DNA of 64,000 bases from Vibrio bivalvicida (GTDB lineage Bacteria > Pseudomonadota > Gammaproteobacteria > Enterobacterales > Vibrionaceae): assembly GCF_001399455.2 (NCBI RefSeq), contig NZ_LLEI02000010.1, positions 1 to 64,000 on the forward strand, written 5' to 3'. Below the pieces are notes generated by a model, which did not search any database, was not told the origin of the DNA, and saw only the letters and a program-made list of their open reading frames with translations. A program made the translations under genes and the position numbers. Of the stretch, positions 1 to 12,129 are shown in pieces (positions within the stretch are counted from its first letter, which is position 1; each line of letters begins with the position of its first letter).

Positions 1-22
1 GCGAAACTCTTTGGGGTTGTAT

Positions 23-2912
<2,890 letters not shown>

Positions 2913-3004
2913 ACAACACCCAAAGGGTTTTGATGGACTCAAAGCAAGAACATTGAATGTGTAGAACACGCTCTTAGAGAAAGCAGCTTTCCGAATTAAG
3001 AATT

Positions 3005-3124
3005 TGCTTGGCGACCATAGCGATTTGGACCCACCTGATTCCATGCCGAACTCAGAAGTGAAACGAATTAGCGCCGATGGTAGTGTGGGGTTTCCCCATG
3101 TGAGAGTAGGACATCGCCAGGCTT
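3005..3124 (+). rRNA. rrf: 5S ribosomal RNA
   Basis: A 120-nt 5S rRNA starts TGCTTGGCGACCATAGCG and ends CATCGCCAGGC, with both ends pairing in helix I. The conserved internal CCGAACTCAGAAGTGAAACG is present. It lies about 92 bases after the 23S gene and is cotranscribed with it. A weaker hairpin follows at about 3133-3171 (TTTCAGA paired with TCTGAAA); it may be a processing stem because it has no T-run. Confidence 0.97.
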
Positions 3125-3223
3125 ACTTTATGTTTTCAGATTTATCTCTTATTCAGAGAAAGTCTGAAAGCAAAACTAAAACATAGCGTTATTAAGTAAG
3201 ACTAAGTTTTAGGAACAATTTGT

Positions 3224-3314
3224 GGAGAGATGGCTGAGTGGTTGAAAGCACCGGTCTTGAAAACCGGCATACGTTAATAGCGTATCTAGGGTTCAAATCC
3301 CTATCTCTCCGCCA
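3224..3314 (+). tRNA. tRNA-Ser (anticodon TGA)
   Basis: A class II tRNA with acceptor arm GGAGAGA pairing with TCTCTCC, discriminator G and an encoded CCA at 3312-3314. The anticodon loop CTTGAAA gives anticodon TGA, which reads UCA/UCG-type serine codons. A long variable arm (CATACGTTAATAGCGTATC) and the T-arm GGGTTCAAATCCC are present. It sits about 100 bases downstream of the 5S gene and is followed by an intrinsic terminator, so it is probably the last gene of the rRNA operon. Confidence 0.97.
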
Positions 3315-3320
3315 CTATTT

Positions 3321-3349
3321 AAACCCCAGCAGAAATGCTGGGGTTTTTT
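3321..3349 (+). terminator. rRNA operon terminator
   Basis: The stem CCCCAGCA / TGCTGGGG with loop GAAA is followed directly by six T residues. It lies seven bases past the tRNA-Ser CCA end and should terminate the rrn transcript. Confidence 0.93.
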
Positions 3350-3374
3350 CGTTCTTGCTCTCTTATATTTACGC

Positions 3375-4076
3375 TCACTTGTTTTCGCATACCGAGCTGT
3401 TTCTTAAGGCTGAATTAAAGTGTGAGATAATCGCTTCAGCCAAAGGGTGCTCTCTGCTTACTGCAATATGTAATGGGACCCTTTTTACCGTTAGATCCGA
3501 AACATAAAAGTCTTTCACGTCAACGCCCATCGATTGTAGGTTCCAAGAGAATACGATTTCATCCATTAAGATGGCATCGACTCTATGTTTAAGTAAATAA
3601 AGGATATTTTCTTGAACATCTTTAGCGGCAAGAATATTGAGCCCTACTTTGGATTTCAACGCTTTGCCATAAGCGTAACCAGAGACTAAACCTAACCTGA
3701 TCTTACTGAGAGTATGTGTACCTTGATACCTAATCGGGGCTGAACTCGGGCTTATCAGTTTAATTTGGTTAATGTAGTAAGGATGACTAAACAAGAAATC
3801 CTGTTCTCTTTCCGGTGTTTTCCAAACTCCTAGCAAGATATCTGTTTTTGCTTCTAATGTAGATTTATATGCTCTGTTCCACGGCATGAACTGAGTTTGT
3901 AAGTTGTAACCGGCAAGGCATAAAGTGTCTTTTACAATTTGATGAGCATAACCAATAGGTTGAGAGGGAGAATTAAAATAGGGCGGCCACTCATCTTGAG
4001 CACCATTTAGAGGCTTCAATGCGTAGGCGTGGCAAGATATGATGACAGAGAGCAAAGCCCAGAAATATTTTGCCAC
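3375..4076 (-). CDS. periplasmic substrate-binding protein, SBP_bac_3-like
   Basis: This 233-aa protein has an N-terminal signal peptide (short charge, hydrophobic stretch, likely cleavage after HAYA near residue 19). The rest resembles the amino-acid-binding/transporter solute-binding fold (PF00497 type): an early WPPYF segment, an extracellular-type LLGVWKTPERE motif, and a late segment (DAILMDEIVFSW) typical of lobe 2. Vibrio genomes carry many such stand-alone proteins without adjacent permease genes, and none is adjacent here. The start is GTG (4074-4076), preceded by GGAAA. The ligand cannot be inferred. It is slightly short for the family (usually 240-260 aa) but shows no obvious break. 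Confidence 0.75.
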   Translation of the reverse strand: MAKYFWALLSVIISCHAYALKPLNGAQDEWPPYFNSPSQPIGYAHQIVKDTLCLAGYNLQTQFMPWNRAYKSTLEAKTDILLGVWKTPEREQDFLFSHPYYINQIKLISPSSAPIRYQGTHTLSKIRLGLVSGYAYGKALKSKVGLNILAAKDVQENILYLLKHRVDAILMDEIVFSWNLQSMGVDVKDFYVSDLTVKRVPLHIAVSREHPLAEAIISHFNSALRNSSVCENK

Positions 4077-4240
4077 GATCAGTTTCCATCGTTATGTGAG
4101 TAATCTATTCATCTTAGGAGGAAGCTGAGGGATAAAGTGTGACTGGTTCAATAGATATTATTATCAAAATAGAGAAACTAGCGGAAAGTGAGTAGTCAGC
4201 TTAGTATATTTACCTATAAATCAATCATCATTGGTAGTGA

Positions 4241-6781
4241 TTACTTGATGTTGAACAGATTTGTTGGCCACTCTTGGTATGGGACTGGTCTGCTGTATAG
4301 GAAGCCCTGACCTAATGGACAATTGAGTATCGACAGCATTTTAGCCTGTTCATCCGTTTCAATGCCCTCAGCGATAAGTGAGACTTTCATCCCTTTAGTC
4401 ATATTAACGATAGCGGCAACGATCGAAGTATCTAGGTCTTTAGAGTCAAGGTTGTTAACGAAAGTGCGATCGATCTTAAGACAGTCAAACGGCAGCTTAT
4501 GCAAATATGCAAGAGAGCTGTATCCAGTACCAAAATCGTCAATAGCGATGTGAACCCCAAGGTCACGGATAGCTTGCATATTTTGGATGATCACTGGATC
4601 ATTATCCACAATGCGTGATTCAGTGATTTCTAGTGTTAGGTTATTGGCATTTAAGGTCGATTGAGTAAGCACTTTTTGTAAGGTAGAGATGAAGTCTGGT
4701 TGCGAAAGCTGATTAACGGATAGGTTTACATGCATATGGAATGAAGAATCCCATTTGCCTTCTTTCATCCCCTGAACTGCATCGTTGCACGCCTGCAAGA
4801 GAATTTGTTCTCCGATAGCGCCGATTTGACCACTTTCTTCGGCAATAGGAATGAAGTCCATCGGAGAAACCAATCCTGCTGAAGGGGATAGCCAACGGGC
4901 AAGTGCTTCTGCGCCGACGACTTCCCCAGTTTTTAGATCGACAAGTGGTTGATAAAAAGGGACAAACTCATTGTGTTCGAGTGCGTCTTTAATTTTGACT
5001 TGCATTAACGTTCGCTTACGAGAAATATCTGCCATCTCAGGTCGGTAGTGGCTGACTCCATGGATGTCTTGCTTGGCGTTGCTAAGTGCAATGCTACCAT
5101 TCCGCAGCCACAGGGTCATATTCTGCTCTGGGCTCTGCTCAACAATACCGATAGAAACACTAACAACAACACTTTCCTTATCCATAACAAACGGAGAAGC
5201 AAAAGCTTTTAATACTCGGTTTGCGATTTGTGACGTGCTTTCCTCTCCTTGTTGCTGGGGTAAATAAATGGCGAATTCATCTCCCCCTATTCGCGCTAAG
5301 TAATATTCACCAGTGAACACTGACTTGAGACGTTTTGAAATGGTAATCAGTAGTTGGTCACCTTGATAGTGTCCTAGGCTGTCGTTTATATCTCTAAATT
5401 TGTTGATACCAACCAGCATCAGCGAGCCTGTCAGTGAGGGTATCTTGTCACAGGTGTCAATCAACCCTTCACGGCTGTATAGCTTAGTGAGCGAGTCATA
5501 GAGCAGTTGAGAGTGTAGGGCTCGGAATGACGCTTTAAGGTTATTTGCCATTTCGTTGAAGGCATAGACCAGCATGGTTGTTTCATAGATGCTGCCTGGC
5601 TGTGGCATATGACTGTCCCAATCGCCTTTTGCTAACCTTTTAGCTGCGGCGGCTGTTGAGGTTATTGGGGCAACAATGCGGTTAAAAGCAACTAATCCCA
5701 GTCCGATGCCTATAAAGCTGGCGATAACACCAATAATCCAACTGTTGCGTTGGCTCTCGGGTAGCTTTCCGAGTAAGTGACTCTCTGAAACGGCAACACC
5801 AATATACCACTGTAATCCATACTCATCGGTGTATGGTGTGAAGTGGTTAAAGTAACGCTCTCCTTCAATATCGAGAGAGTATCTTTGTGTTTCGCTTTGT
5901 CGATGAAAATTGTGTGAAGTGAAATAGTCGGCGTTAGTTTTCACTATTGGATTTGCGTATTCCGTTGCTAATAGTCGTTCCCCCTTCTCGCTCTCAGGTG
6001 TCCCCCAAGAGACGATACGCCCACCTGTTGAAAGAGCGACTAAGCGTTTCTTTTCATCGACAATATAGATAATTGCATTGGTTTTCTGTTGTTGGTCTTT
6101 AAGAAAGGTATTAAAGGTATCTATTTTTACGTCAGTGACGACAACACCTTGAAATACTTGGTCATAGAAAACGGGTGTTAATGCTGAAAGGGTGATTTCT
6201 TGTCTCTCATCCGCATTGGCGTAGATGGATGACCACATAGGCGTTAAAGATTTCGCCACAGGCGCATACCATGGTCGCACTCTTGGGTCGTATCCTTCAA
6301 ACACTGAGCGAATATCTTCACTGATTACTTGACCACGATAGATAACCAGCTTCCCTTGTGTACGATCATCTTGCACCATAAGGGTATAGCCCTTATTTGG
6401 TTCTTTACGAAAGCCAATGTACTCTGCGTTTTCACCACCAAAACCGATGACATCAAGTTGAGGGAAGTTGTTGTATAAGTTGCGAAACGCAGTTAGGAAA
6501 TACTGCTCAATATCAGTGGTGTCACCGGGAGTATAAATCTGATTGAAGCCGATTGAGTGACTTAAGGATAAGCTTGCCTGAAAAGGTTCATCCAAAAAAC
6601 TGTGTAATTCGAGGTTTACGTTATCGGTCAGAGCGGTAAGTTGCTTATCACTAATATCGACTACCATCTCTTCATAACTGTTTTTTTGAACTGTAACGAT
6701 CACACCGATAGTGATAATAAAAATCATCACAAAAGGCAGTACTACGGCGGTTCTAAGAGTTATCTGAGTGGTCGCTGACAT
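4241..6781 (-). CDS. dCache-HAMP-GGDEF-EAL cyclic-di-GMP signalling protein
   Basis: An inner-membrane sensor of about 846 aa. A first transmembrane helix lies near residues 12-32, a large periplasmic dCache-like sensor follows, and a second transmembrane helix near residue 350 leads into a HAMP domain, a GGDEF domain and a C-terminal EAL domain. The GGDEF signature is intact (RIGGDEFAIY), so diguanylate cyclase activity is possible. The EAL domain keeps AEALARW, LEITES, IDDFGTGYSSL and KIDRTFV, so phosphodiesterase activity is likely. No RxxD inhibitory site is seen upstream of GGDEF. I chose the ATG at 6779-6781 because the longer frame opens at a TTG and adds 33 hydrophilic residues before the first membrane helix. 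It is a single gene upstream of nothing obvious, in the same orientation as ntrC. Confidence 0.9.
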   Translation of the reverse strand: MSATTQITLRTAVVLPFVMIFIITIGVIVTVQKNSYEEMVVDISDKQLTALTDNVNLELHSFLDEPFQASLSLSHSIGFNQIYTPGDTTDIEQYFLTAFRNLYNNFPQLDVIGFGGENAEYIGFRKEPNKGYTLMVQDDRTQGKLVIYRGQVISEDIRSVFEGYDPRVRPWYAPVAKSLTPMWSSIYANADERQEITLSALTPVFYDQVFQGVVVTDVKIDTFNTFLKDQQQKTNAIIYIVDEKKRLVALSTGGRIVSWGTPESEKGERLLATEYANPIVKTNADYFTSHNFHRQSETQRYSLDIEGERYFNHFTPYTDEYGLQWYIGVAVSESHLLGKLPESQRNSWIIGVIASFIGIGLGLVAFNRIVAPITSTAAAAKRLAKGDWDSHMPQPGSIYETTMLVYAFNEMANNLKASFRALHSQLLYDSLTKLYSREGLIDTCDKIPSLTGSLMLVGINKFRDINDSLGHYQGDQLLITISKRLKSVFTGEYYLARIGGDEFAIYLPQQQGEESTSQIANRVLKAFASPFVMDKESVVVSVSIGIVEQSPEQNMTLWLRNGSIALSNAKQDIHGVSHYRPEMADISRKRTLMQVKIKDALEHNEFVPFYQPLVDLKTGEVVGAEALARWLSPSAGLVSPMDFIPIAEESGQIGAIGEQILLQACNDAVQGMKEGKWDSSFHMHVNLSVNQLSQPDFISTLQKVLTQSTLNANNLTLEITESRIVDNDPVIIQNMQAIRDLGVHIAIDDFGTGYSSLAYLHKLPFDCLKIDRTFVNNLDSKDLDTSIVAAIVNMTKGMKVSLIAEGIETDEQAKMLSILNCPLGQGFLYSRPVPYQEWPTNLFNIK

Positions 6782-6948
6782 CCGATTTCTTCTGTTGATA
6801 CAGTACTCTGAAATTTCTATTGTGTTCAATGCGAGCGAGTGTATTGAGTAAAAAGTAGGTGATTTATCCTTACTATTCAAGCTAATGAGTTAACCTGTGC
6901 TGGCTAAATCACCTCAATTCAAATCAAGTTGTGACGCTTGTTCCAGTG

Positions 6949-8352
6949 TTAATAGAGCTCCTTGAGCTTACGTGTCAGTGTATTTCGTCCCCAACCTAAA
7001 ACTTTTGCTGCATCTTGTTTGTGCCCGTTGGTGTGTTCCAACGCTGCTTCCAAAAGTATACGTTCAAATTCAGGAAGTGCATAAGAGAGTAATTCGGTGT
7101 CGCCTTGTGACAACGAACTCTTTGCCCAAGTTGCAAGCTGTTGTTGCCAAGAGCCTGAAGTTGAAGCATTGCAGAGTACTTTCTCTTCAAGGAGTTCTGT
7201 TGGCAGATCGGCTGGTAAGACTTCTGTACCACTCGCCATTACGGTGAGCCAACGACAGATATTTTCAAGTTGGCGCACATTTCCCGGCCAATCTAAACGG
7301 TTAAGTGTGTCGACGGTGGCTGAATGAAGTGTTTTCACATCGACACCGAGTTCTTCTGCTGCGAGTGCCAAAAAGTGCAGCGTCAGTTTTTCAATATCTT
7401 GCTTACGCTCTCGAAGGGCCGGGATCTGGATACGAATGACATTAAGGCGGTGGAATAAATCCTCGCGGAAGTCACCTTTCTGTACTAGCTTTTCGAGATT
7501 CTGGTGCGTTGCTGCCACAATGCGAACATCAACTTTAATCGGAGAGTGGCCACCTACGCGATAAAACTGGCCATCAGCAAGGACGCGTAGTAAGCGAGTT
7601 TGAATATCGAGTGGCATATCACCGATCTCATCCAAAAACAGGGTGCCGCCATTGGCTTGTTCAAAACGGCCTTGGCGAATGTTGTTTGCTCCGGTAAATG
7701 CCCCCTTTTCATGACCAAACAGTTCAGACTCGATCAAATCTTTTGGAATCGCTGCCATATTAAGGGCGATAAAAGGTTTGCTTGCTCGCGGGCTGTGGCG
7801 GTGAAGGGCATGGGCAACCAGCTCTTTACCTGTGCCTGATTCGCCATTGATAAGCACTGATATGGAAGAGCGAGACAAACGACCGATGGCGCGAAATACC
7901 TCTTGCATTGCAGGGGCTTCACCGATGATCTCAGGTGGTGTGTAGTCATCGTCGGTGAGTGCAGCCTGATCTTGTTTTTGTTCTTGGCTGTGAGTGATTG
8001 CTCGTTCAACTAGAGTTAAGGTTTCATCGACATCAAACGGTTTAGGCAAATACTCGAATGCGCCTTTTTGATACGCATTTACCGCGGCATCGAGATCTGA
8101 GTGAGCGGTCATGATGATCACTGGCAGATCAGGTGAACGTTCGTTGACTTGCTTAAGAAGCTCAATCCCATCAATGCCTGGCATCCGTATATCCGAGACG
8201 AGAACATCGGGTGTTTCACGTTCTAGTGCCATCAACACGCTCTCGGCATCGGCAAAGGTTTCACACTTGATATTGGCTGATGATAGGGTCTTCTCCATAA
8301 CCCAGCGAATGGAGCTGTCGTCATCGACCACCCAAACATATCCTTTACTCAT
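6949..8352 (-). CDS. glnG: nitrogen regulation response regulator NtrC
   Basis: A 467-aa sigma-54-dependent activator. The N-terminal receiver domain has the phospho-acceptor in [11 protein letters not shown] (about residue 55). The central AAA+ domain carries Walker A GESGTGKE, the sigma-54 contact loop GAFTGA and Walker B FLDEIGDM. The C-terminal Fis-type helix-turn-helix ([17 protein letters not shown]) binds TGCACC-type sites. It is phosphorylated by NtrB, encoded 34 bases upstream in the same direction. The start ATG at 8350-8352 is preceded by AAGGAAA. Its predicted sites near glnA and ntrB are in this window, consistent with the enteric-type Ntr regulon and autoregulation. Confidence 0.98.
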   Translation of the reverse strand: MSKGYVWVVDDDSSIRWVMEKTLSSANIKCETFADAESVLMALERETPDVLVSDIRMPGIDGIELLKQVNERSPDLPVIIMTAHSDLDAAVNAYQKGAFEYLPKPFDVDETLTLVERAITHSQEQKQDQAALTDDDYTPPEIIGEAPAMQEVFRAIGRLSRSSISVLINGESGTGKELVAHALHRHSPRASKPFIALNMAAIPKDLIESELFGHEKGAFTGANNIRQGRFEQANGGTLFLDEIGDMPLDIQTRLLRVLADGQFYRVGGHSPIKVDVRIVAATHQNLEKLVQKGDFREDLFHRLNVIRIQIPALRERKQDIEKLTLHFLALAAEELGVDVKTLHSATVDTLNRLDWPGNVRQLENICRWLTVMASGTEVLPADLPTELLEEKVLCNASTSGSWQQQLATWAKSSLSQGDTELLSYALPEFERILLEAALEHTNGHKQDAAKVLGWGRNTLTRKLKELY

Positions 8353-8386
8353 ATTGTTTTCCTTACAGCAATGCCACTAATGTTGT

Positions 8387-9433
8387 TTAAATCGGTAAAT
8401 AAATCGTAAATGTTGTTCTACTTGGCCAACTCTCGACATCAATCTTGCCTTGATGTTGGTCGATCAGGTTTTGTGCGATTGACAGCCCTAGTCCAGTGCC
8501 GCCTTCACGACCGCTCACCATTGGATAAAACAGAGTATCTTGCAGGTCAGAAGGGATGCCGGGCCCGTTGTCGATAATTTCTATTCGTGCAGCTAACTTG
8601 CATCTCTGACCGTGAATATTGGCCTGATGCACTGTTCTGGTGCGAATGGTGATTTGGCCGTTAGATTGACTCTTTAGGATATGCCCAGCATTACTCACTA
8701 TGTTGAGCAGTGCTTGTTCAATCTGATCGGCATCCATTAAGATTTCTGGCAGGCTCGGGTCATAGTCTCTTTCTATTGTTACACTCTGATTGACTTCAAG
8801 ATCAACCAGTTGGCGAACCTTTTCTAAGATTAGGTGTAAATTCTCGGGTTGTTTTTTTCCGGGCTTTTGTGGCCCTAACAAACGGTCGACTAAAGCGCGA
8901 AGTCGGTCTGCCTGCTCGATGATTATCTGGGTGTACTCTGCGAGATTAGGGTCAGGCAGGGTTCGTTCTAAGAGTTGCGCTGCTCCTCTTAGCCCACCCA
9001 GAGGATTTTTAATTTCATGGGCCAAGCCCCGCACCAAAAGTTTGGCTGCCTGCTGCTGCGCATGTTGATTGAGTTCTTGAGATAGGCGGCGTTGTTGTCC
9101 GATTTTTCTCATTTCAACTAGCAGCATTAATTCTCTTTTCCACGAGATAGGGCTGACGGTCACTTCGAGCATTAAAGGTTTACCATCAACGACAAATGTG
9201 ACATCGCTATCAGTAATGCTTTGGCCGCTTTGTAGTGGTTGAGAGAGTAAAGCAAGGTCCATTGAGGCGTGCTGGATCAAGTGTGATAGAGGATGATCAA
9301 CAATACGTTTGGAACTTTGAGAAAATAACTGCTCAGCTGCAGGGTTGGCGTACTTGACCTGCAGCGATTCGTTCATGATTAAAATCGCCGTCACTTGGTG
9401 GTTGAGAATAATGTCGTTGAGTTCGTTATCCAC
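8387..9433 (-). CDS. glnL: nitrogen regulation sensor kinase NtrB (NRII)
   Basis: A cytoplasmic histidine kinase/phosphatase for NtrC, 348 aa, matching the usual length of about 349. An N-terminal PAS domain (VTAILIMNESLQVKYANPAA) precedes the H-box LAHEIKNPLGG. The N-box is NIVSNAGH and the G-boxes are DNGPGIP and GGTGLGLS. Activity is normally controlled by PII (GlnB). I chose the GTG start at 9431-9433, which has AAGGATGGGG upstream. A longer frame back to a TTG at 9475 would run into the NtrC binding palindrome and would extend the protein beyond its family length. It is the first gene of a ntrB-ntrC pair. Confidence 0.96.
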   Translation of the reverse strand: MDNELNDIILNHQVTAILIMNESLQVKYANPAAEQLFSQSSKRIVDHPLSHLIQHASMDLALLSQPLQSGQSITDSDVTFVVDGKPLMLEVTVSPISWKRELMLLVEMRKIGQQRRLSQELNQHAQQQAAKLLVRGLAHEIKNPLGGLRGAAQLLERTLPDPNLAEYTQIIIEQADRLRALVDRLLGPQKPGKKQPENLHLILEKVRQLVDLEVNQSVTIERDYDPSLPEILMDADQIEQALLNIVSNAGHILKSQSNGQITIRTRTVHQANIHGQRCKLAARIEIIDNGPGIPSDLQDTLFYPMVSGREGGTGLGLSIAQNLIDQHQGKIDVESWPSRTTFTIYLPI

Positions 9434-9467
9434 TGTTTTGCCCCATCCTTGAACTTGAATTGTGCAA

Positions 9468-9484
9468 TGCACCAAAATGGTGCG
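9468..9484. promoter_or_regulatory. NtrC binding site upstream of ntrB
   Basis: TGCACC-AAAAT-GGTGCG matches the NtrC consensus TGCACC-N5-GGTGCA at all but the last base. It lies 35 bases upstream of the ntrB GTG start, where phosphorylated NtrC could repress or tune transcription of ntrBC. Confidence 0.85.
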
Positions 9485-9544
9485 ATTGATGATTCAAGTA
9501 TGGCGCATTGATTGGGAGAACTAAAGTGAAAACGAGAGATAGTC

Positions 9545-10099
9545 CTAGGAATTAGGTCTTTGTTTCACTGAATTGATACTCGCACGTAGCAAATGCACCG
9601 TAATAGACTTAGACGATGCAATAAGCTTGCCGTATCTAAATGCTTGAATAAGAAAGGAGTGAGCACCTCTATCAAGGTTTTTTAAATGCCATTCGGCTGT
9701 TGTGGTTGGTACTCCATATTTGCTGCCATTGACGATTAGCTGGAGTTGTTCACCAACGTTGAGTTCGCGGTTTAGCTTGGCATGGAGTTCAAGTGAACCA
9801 TTGTTGCTGCGTTGTGTAGAGTCATGTTCTGGGTCGGTTATGTTGATTACAAGAGGTGTGGGTGTTGCAGTTTGATACTGTATATCTTGGTTATTGTCTT
9901 GAGCCAGCGGTTCACTGACTTGATGTGGAGAGGCAGATTGTTCTAACTTGGGTAGCTCAATCGATGTTGCGTGTTCTACGGCTCTAGAGTCACTGAAGTG
10001 GCGTGCACCACTGTCATCAACCCAAGTGTAAATCGTCTGTGTGTAGCAGGTTGAACTTATCAACAGCATAGTTGCAATGCTGATATAAAAGCGCTGCAT
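9545..10099 (-). CDS. DUF4124 domain-containing exported protein
   Basis: A 184-aa protein with a signal peptide (cleavage probably after SSTCYTQ, residues 1-21). The DUF4124 signature IYTWVDDSGARHFSD follows directly. A low-complexity linker (about 50-95) leads to a C-terminal beta-rich segment (LELHAKLNRELNVGEQLQL). DUF4124 proteins are periplasmic or envelope proteins of undefined function. The gene lies between glnA and ntrB in the same orientation, so it may be cotranscribed with either; the glnA terminator upstream suggests its own promoter. The start ATG has a strong AAAGGAGAGG Shine-Dalgarno. Confidence 0.85.
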   Translation of the reverse strand: MQRFYISIATMLLISSTCYTQTIYTWVDDSGARHFSDSRAVEHATSIELPKLEQSASPHQVSEPLAQDNNQDIQYQTATPTPLVINITDPEHDSTQRSNNGSLELHAKLNRELNVGEQLQLIVNGSKYGVPTTTAEWHLKNLDRGAHSFLIQAFRYGKLIASSKSITVHLLRASINSVKQRPNS

Positions 10100-10154
10100 A
10101 ACCTCTCCTTTAGTATTGTCGAAGTCATATTAGCAGGCACAAATTTATCCACTG

Positions 10155-10187
10155 AAAAGAAAAAGGCCCACCTGCGAGGAGAGCCTT
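10155..10187 (-). terminator. glnA terminator
   Basis: Read on the minus strand, AAGGCTCTCC and GGTGGGCCTT form a stem around TCGCA, followed by TTTTTCTTTTC. It sits about 40 bases after the glnA stop codon. Confidence 0.8.
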
Positions 10188-10228
10188 AGTTTTATGTAAC
10201 TCGACGCGATAGCGCGTACTACAGTTGA

Positions 10229-11638
10229 TTATACAGAGTAGTACAATTCGAACTCTAGTGGGTGAGTTGTCATGTTTACTTTCTCTACGTCTTGAGACTT
10301 AAGGTCGATGTAAGAATCGATAAAGTCGTCAGAGAATACACCGCCAGAAGTTAGGAACTCACGGTCAGCGTCTAGGCACTCTAGTGCTTCTTTTAGTGAG
10401 TAAGCCACTGTTGGGATCTCTGCTGCTTCTTCAGCTGGTAGATCGTAAAGGTCTTTATCCATTGCTTCGCCTGGGTGGATCTTGTTCTTGATACCGTCAA
10501 GACCAGCCATAAGCATTGCAGCAAAGCATAGGTAAGGGTTGGCAGATGGATCACCGAAACGTAGCTCGATACGACGTGCTTTCGGGCTTGGTACCACTGG
10601 GATACGGATAGAAGCGCTGCGGTTACGTGCAGAGTAAGCAAGCATAACTGGTGCTTCGAAGCCTGGTACAAGACGCTTGTACGAGTTAGTTGATGCGTTA
10701 GCAAATGCGTTGATTGCTTTAGCGTGCTTGATGATACCACCGATGTAGTAAAGCGCCATTTCAGATAGGCCGCCGTACTTGTCGCCAGCGAATAGGTTAA
10801 CGCCATCTTTCGCTAGAGATTGGTGAACGTGCATACCTGAGCCGTTATCGCCAACTAGTGGTTTAGGCATGAATGTCGCTGTTTTACCAAATGCGTGTGC
10901 AACGTTGTGAACTACATATTTGTAAACCTGAATTTCGTCCGCTTTAGCAGTCAGGGTGTTAAAGCGAGTCGCAATTTCGTTTTGGCCTGCAGTTGCAACT
11001 TCGTGGTGATGTGCTTCTACAACTTGGCCCATCTCTTCTAGGATTAAACACATTGCAGAGCGGATATCTTGAGAAGAATCTACAGGAGCGACTGGGAAGT
11101 AACCACCTTTAACGCCTGGACGGTGGCCTTTATTACCGCCTTCGATGTCAGAACCAGTGTTCCAAGCTGCTTCGATATCGTCAATCTTGAAGAAAGAACC
11201 AGACATGTCAGTGGCGAATTTAACATCGTCAAATAGGAAGAATTCTGGTTCAGGACCAACAAGCACAGTATCGGCAATTCCAGTAGCGCGTAGGTAGTCT
11301 TCAGCACGTTTTGCGATTGAGCGAGGGTCACGGTCGTAGCCTTGCATCGTTGCAGGCTCAAGGATGTCACAACGAACGTTTAGCGTTGCATCTTCAGTGA
11401 ACGGGTCTAGTACAGCAGATGATGCGTCAGGCATCATTACCATGTCTGATTCGTTGATGCCTTTCCAGCCAGCAACTGATGAACCGTCAAACATTTTACC
11501 TTCTTCGAAGAAGTCTGCGTCCACTTGGTGAGCAGGGATAGATACGTGCTGCTCTTTACCTTTAGTATCGGTAAAGCGTAGGTCAACAAACTTAACTTCG
11601 TTTTCTTGGATCAGAGATAGAACGTTTTCTACAGACAT
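10229..11638 (-). CDS. glnA: glutamine synthetase type I
   Basis: GlnA, 469 aa, forms a dodecamer and makes glutamine from glutamate, ammonia and ATP. Visible features are the beta-grasp N-domain with the [17 protein letters not shown] loop, the ATP/glutamate-binding PEPEFFLFD, the [10 protein letters not shown] motif and the [20 protein letters not shown] segment. The adenylylation tyrosine lies in DKDLYDLP near residue 398, so GlnE control is expected. Codon use is typical of a highly expressed gene. The start ATG is preceded by TGGAGG. A sigma-54 promoter and NtrC sites lie upstream. Confidence 0.99.
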   Translation of the reverse strand: MSVENVLSLIQENEVKFVDLRFTDTKGKEQHVSIPAHQVDADFFEEGKMFDGSSVAGWKGINESDMVMMPDASSAVLDPFTEDATLNVRCDILEPATMQGYDRDPRSIAKRAEDYLRATGIADTVLVGPEPEFFLFDDVKFATDMSGSFFKIDDIEAAWNTGSDIEGGNKGHRPGVKGGYFPVAPVDSSQDIRSAMCLILEEMGQVVEAHHHEVATAGQNEIATRFNTLTAKADEIQVYKYVVHNVAHAFGKTATFMPKPLVGDNGSGMHVHQSLAKDGVNLFAGDKYGGLSEMALYYIGGIIKHAKAINAFANASTNSYKRLVPGFEAPVMLAYSARNRSASIRIPVVPSPKARRIELRFGDPSANPYLCFAAMLMAGLDGIKNKIHPGEAMDKDLYDLPAEEAAEIPTVAYSLKEALECLDADREFLTSGGVFSDDFIDSYIDLKSQDVEKVNMTTHPLEFELYYSV

Positions 11639-11746
11639 CTTGGATAACCTCCAGTGTTATTAAAGCGGTTTAGCTCGATTCGGTTGATGAAATCCAGCAT
11701 TGATTAATTTCGTTTCAATCGTATTAATCGATGCTATTTCTCATAA

Positions 11747-11762
11747 AGCCAAAAGCGTGCCA
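11747..11762 (-). promoter_or_regulatory. sigma-54 promoter of glnA
   Basis: On the minus strand the sequence reads TGGCACGCTTTTGGCT. The -24 GG and -12 GC are ten bases apart and the TGGCACG element is exact. Transcription would start near 11735, about 100 bases before the glnA ATG. NtrC sites lie 50-115 bases upstream of it. Confidence 0.87.
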
Positions 11763-11810
11763 AAAAAATTAGTCCATTAATTTCAATGAATTAGCGGGTT
11801 TGGTGTTAAT

Positions 11811-11832
11811 TTGGTGCAGTTTCTTGCACCAA
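11811..11832. promoter_or_regulatory. inverted NtrC half-sites upstream of glnA
   Basis: TTGGTGCA-GTTTCT-TGCACCAA is a perfect 8-bp inverted repeat built from NtrC half-sites. Its halves face opposite to the normal TGCACC-N5-GGTGCA order, so it may be two half-sites of neighbouring dimers rather than one operator. Confidence 0.6.
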
Positions 11833-11845
11833 AATGATCTATTAC

Positions 11846-11862
11846 TGCACTGTCTTGGTGCG
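11846..11862. promoter_or_regulatory. NtrC enhancer site upstream of glnA
   Basis: TGCACT-GTCTT-GGTGCG fits the NtrC consensus with one mismatch per half. A further TGCACC half-site follows at 11875-11880. The site is about 100 bases upstream of the sigma-54 promoter, a normal enhancer distance. The rest of the 491-base glnA/typA gap also must hold the typA promoter; I see no other gene in it. Confidence 0.8.
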
Positions 11863-12129
11863 TTTATTTTGCATTGCACCAAGATAAGACAAAATCGACA
11901 TTCATTCAGCCGAGTTTTCGACCTCATGTCAATGGGGATTTACCTTTACTCGGAGTGAGCTTGCGTTTCATCAATAAAATAATCGACGAAATGGAGCGAA
12001 TCAGATCACATATTTCTGGGTTTTTCGCTAGAATCTGGTACATTACGGTCGTTTTTTTAATCAAATAGGCAGTGCTCATTAAATGTTCGATTTAAGAGGG
12101 TTGCTTCTTTTATAAGTGAATCAAGATCC

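Noticed and set aside
3133..3171. Hairpin after the 5S gene as a terminator
   Set aside because: No T-run follows and tRNA-Ser lies downstream in the same operon; it is more likely a processing stem.
7097..7327. Plus-strand frames inside ntrC and other long core genes
   Set aside because: They are shadows of well-supported genes with conserved domains on the opposite strand.
9434..9475. Longer NtrB starting at TTG 9475
   Set aside because: It would begin inside the NtrC operator and exceed the family length; the GTG at 9433 gives 348 aa.
11874..12068. 64-codon plus-strand frame between glnA and typA
   Set aside because: It begins inside an NtrC half-site, has no ribosome site and covers the typA promoter region.
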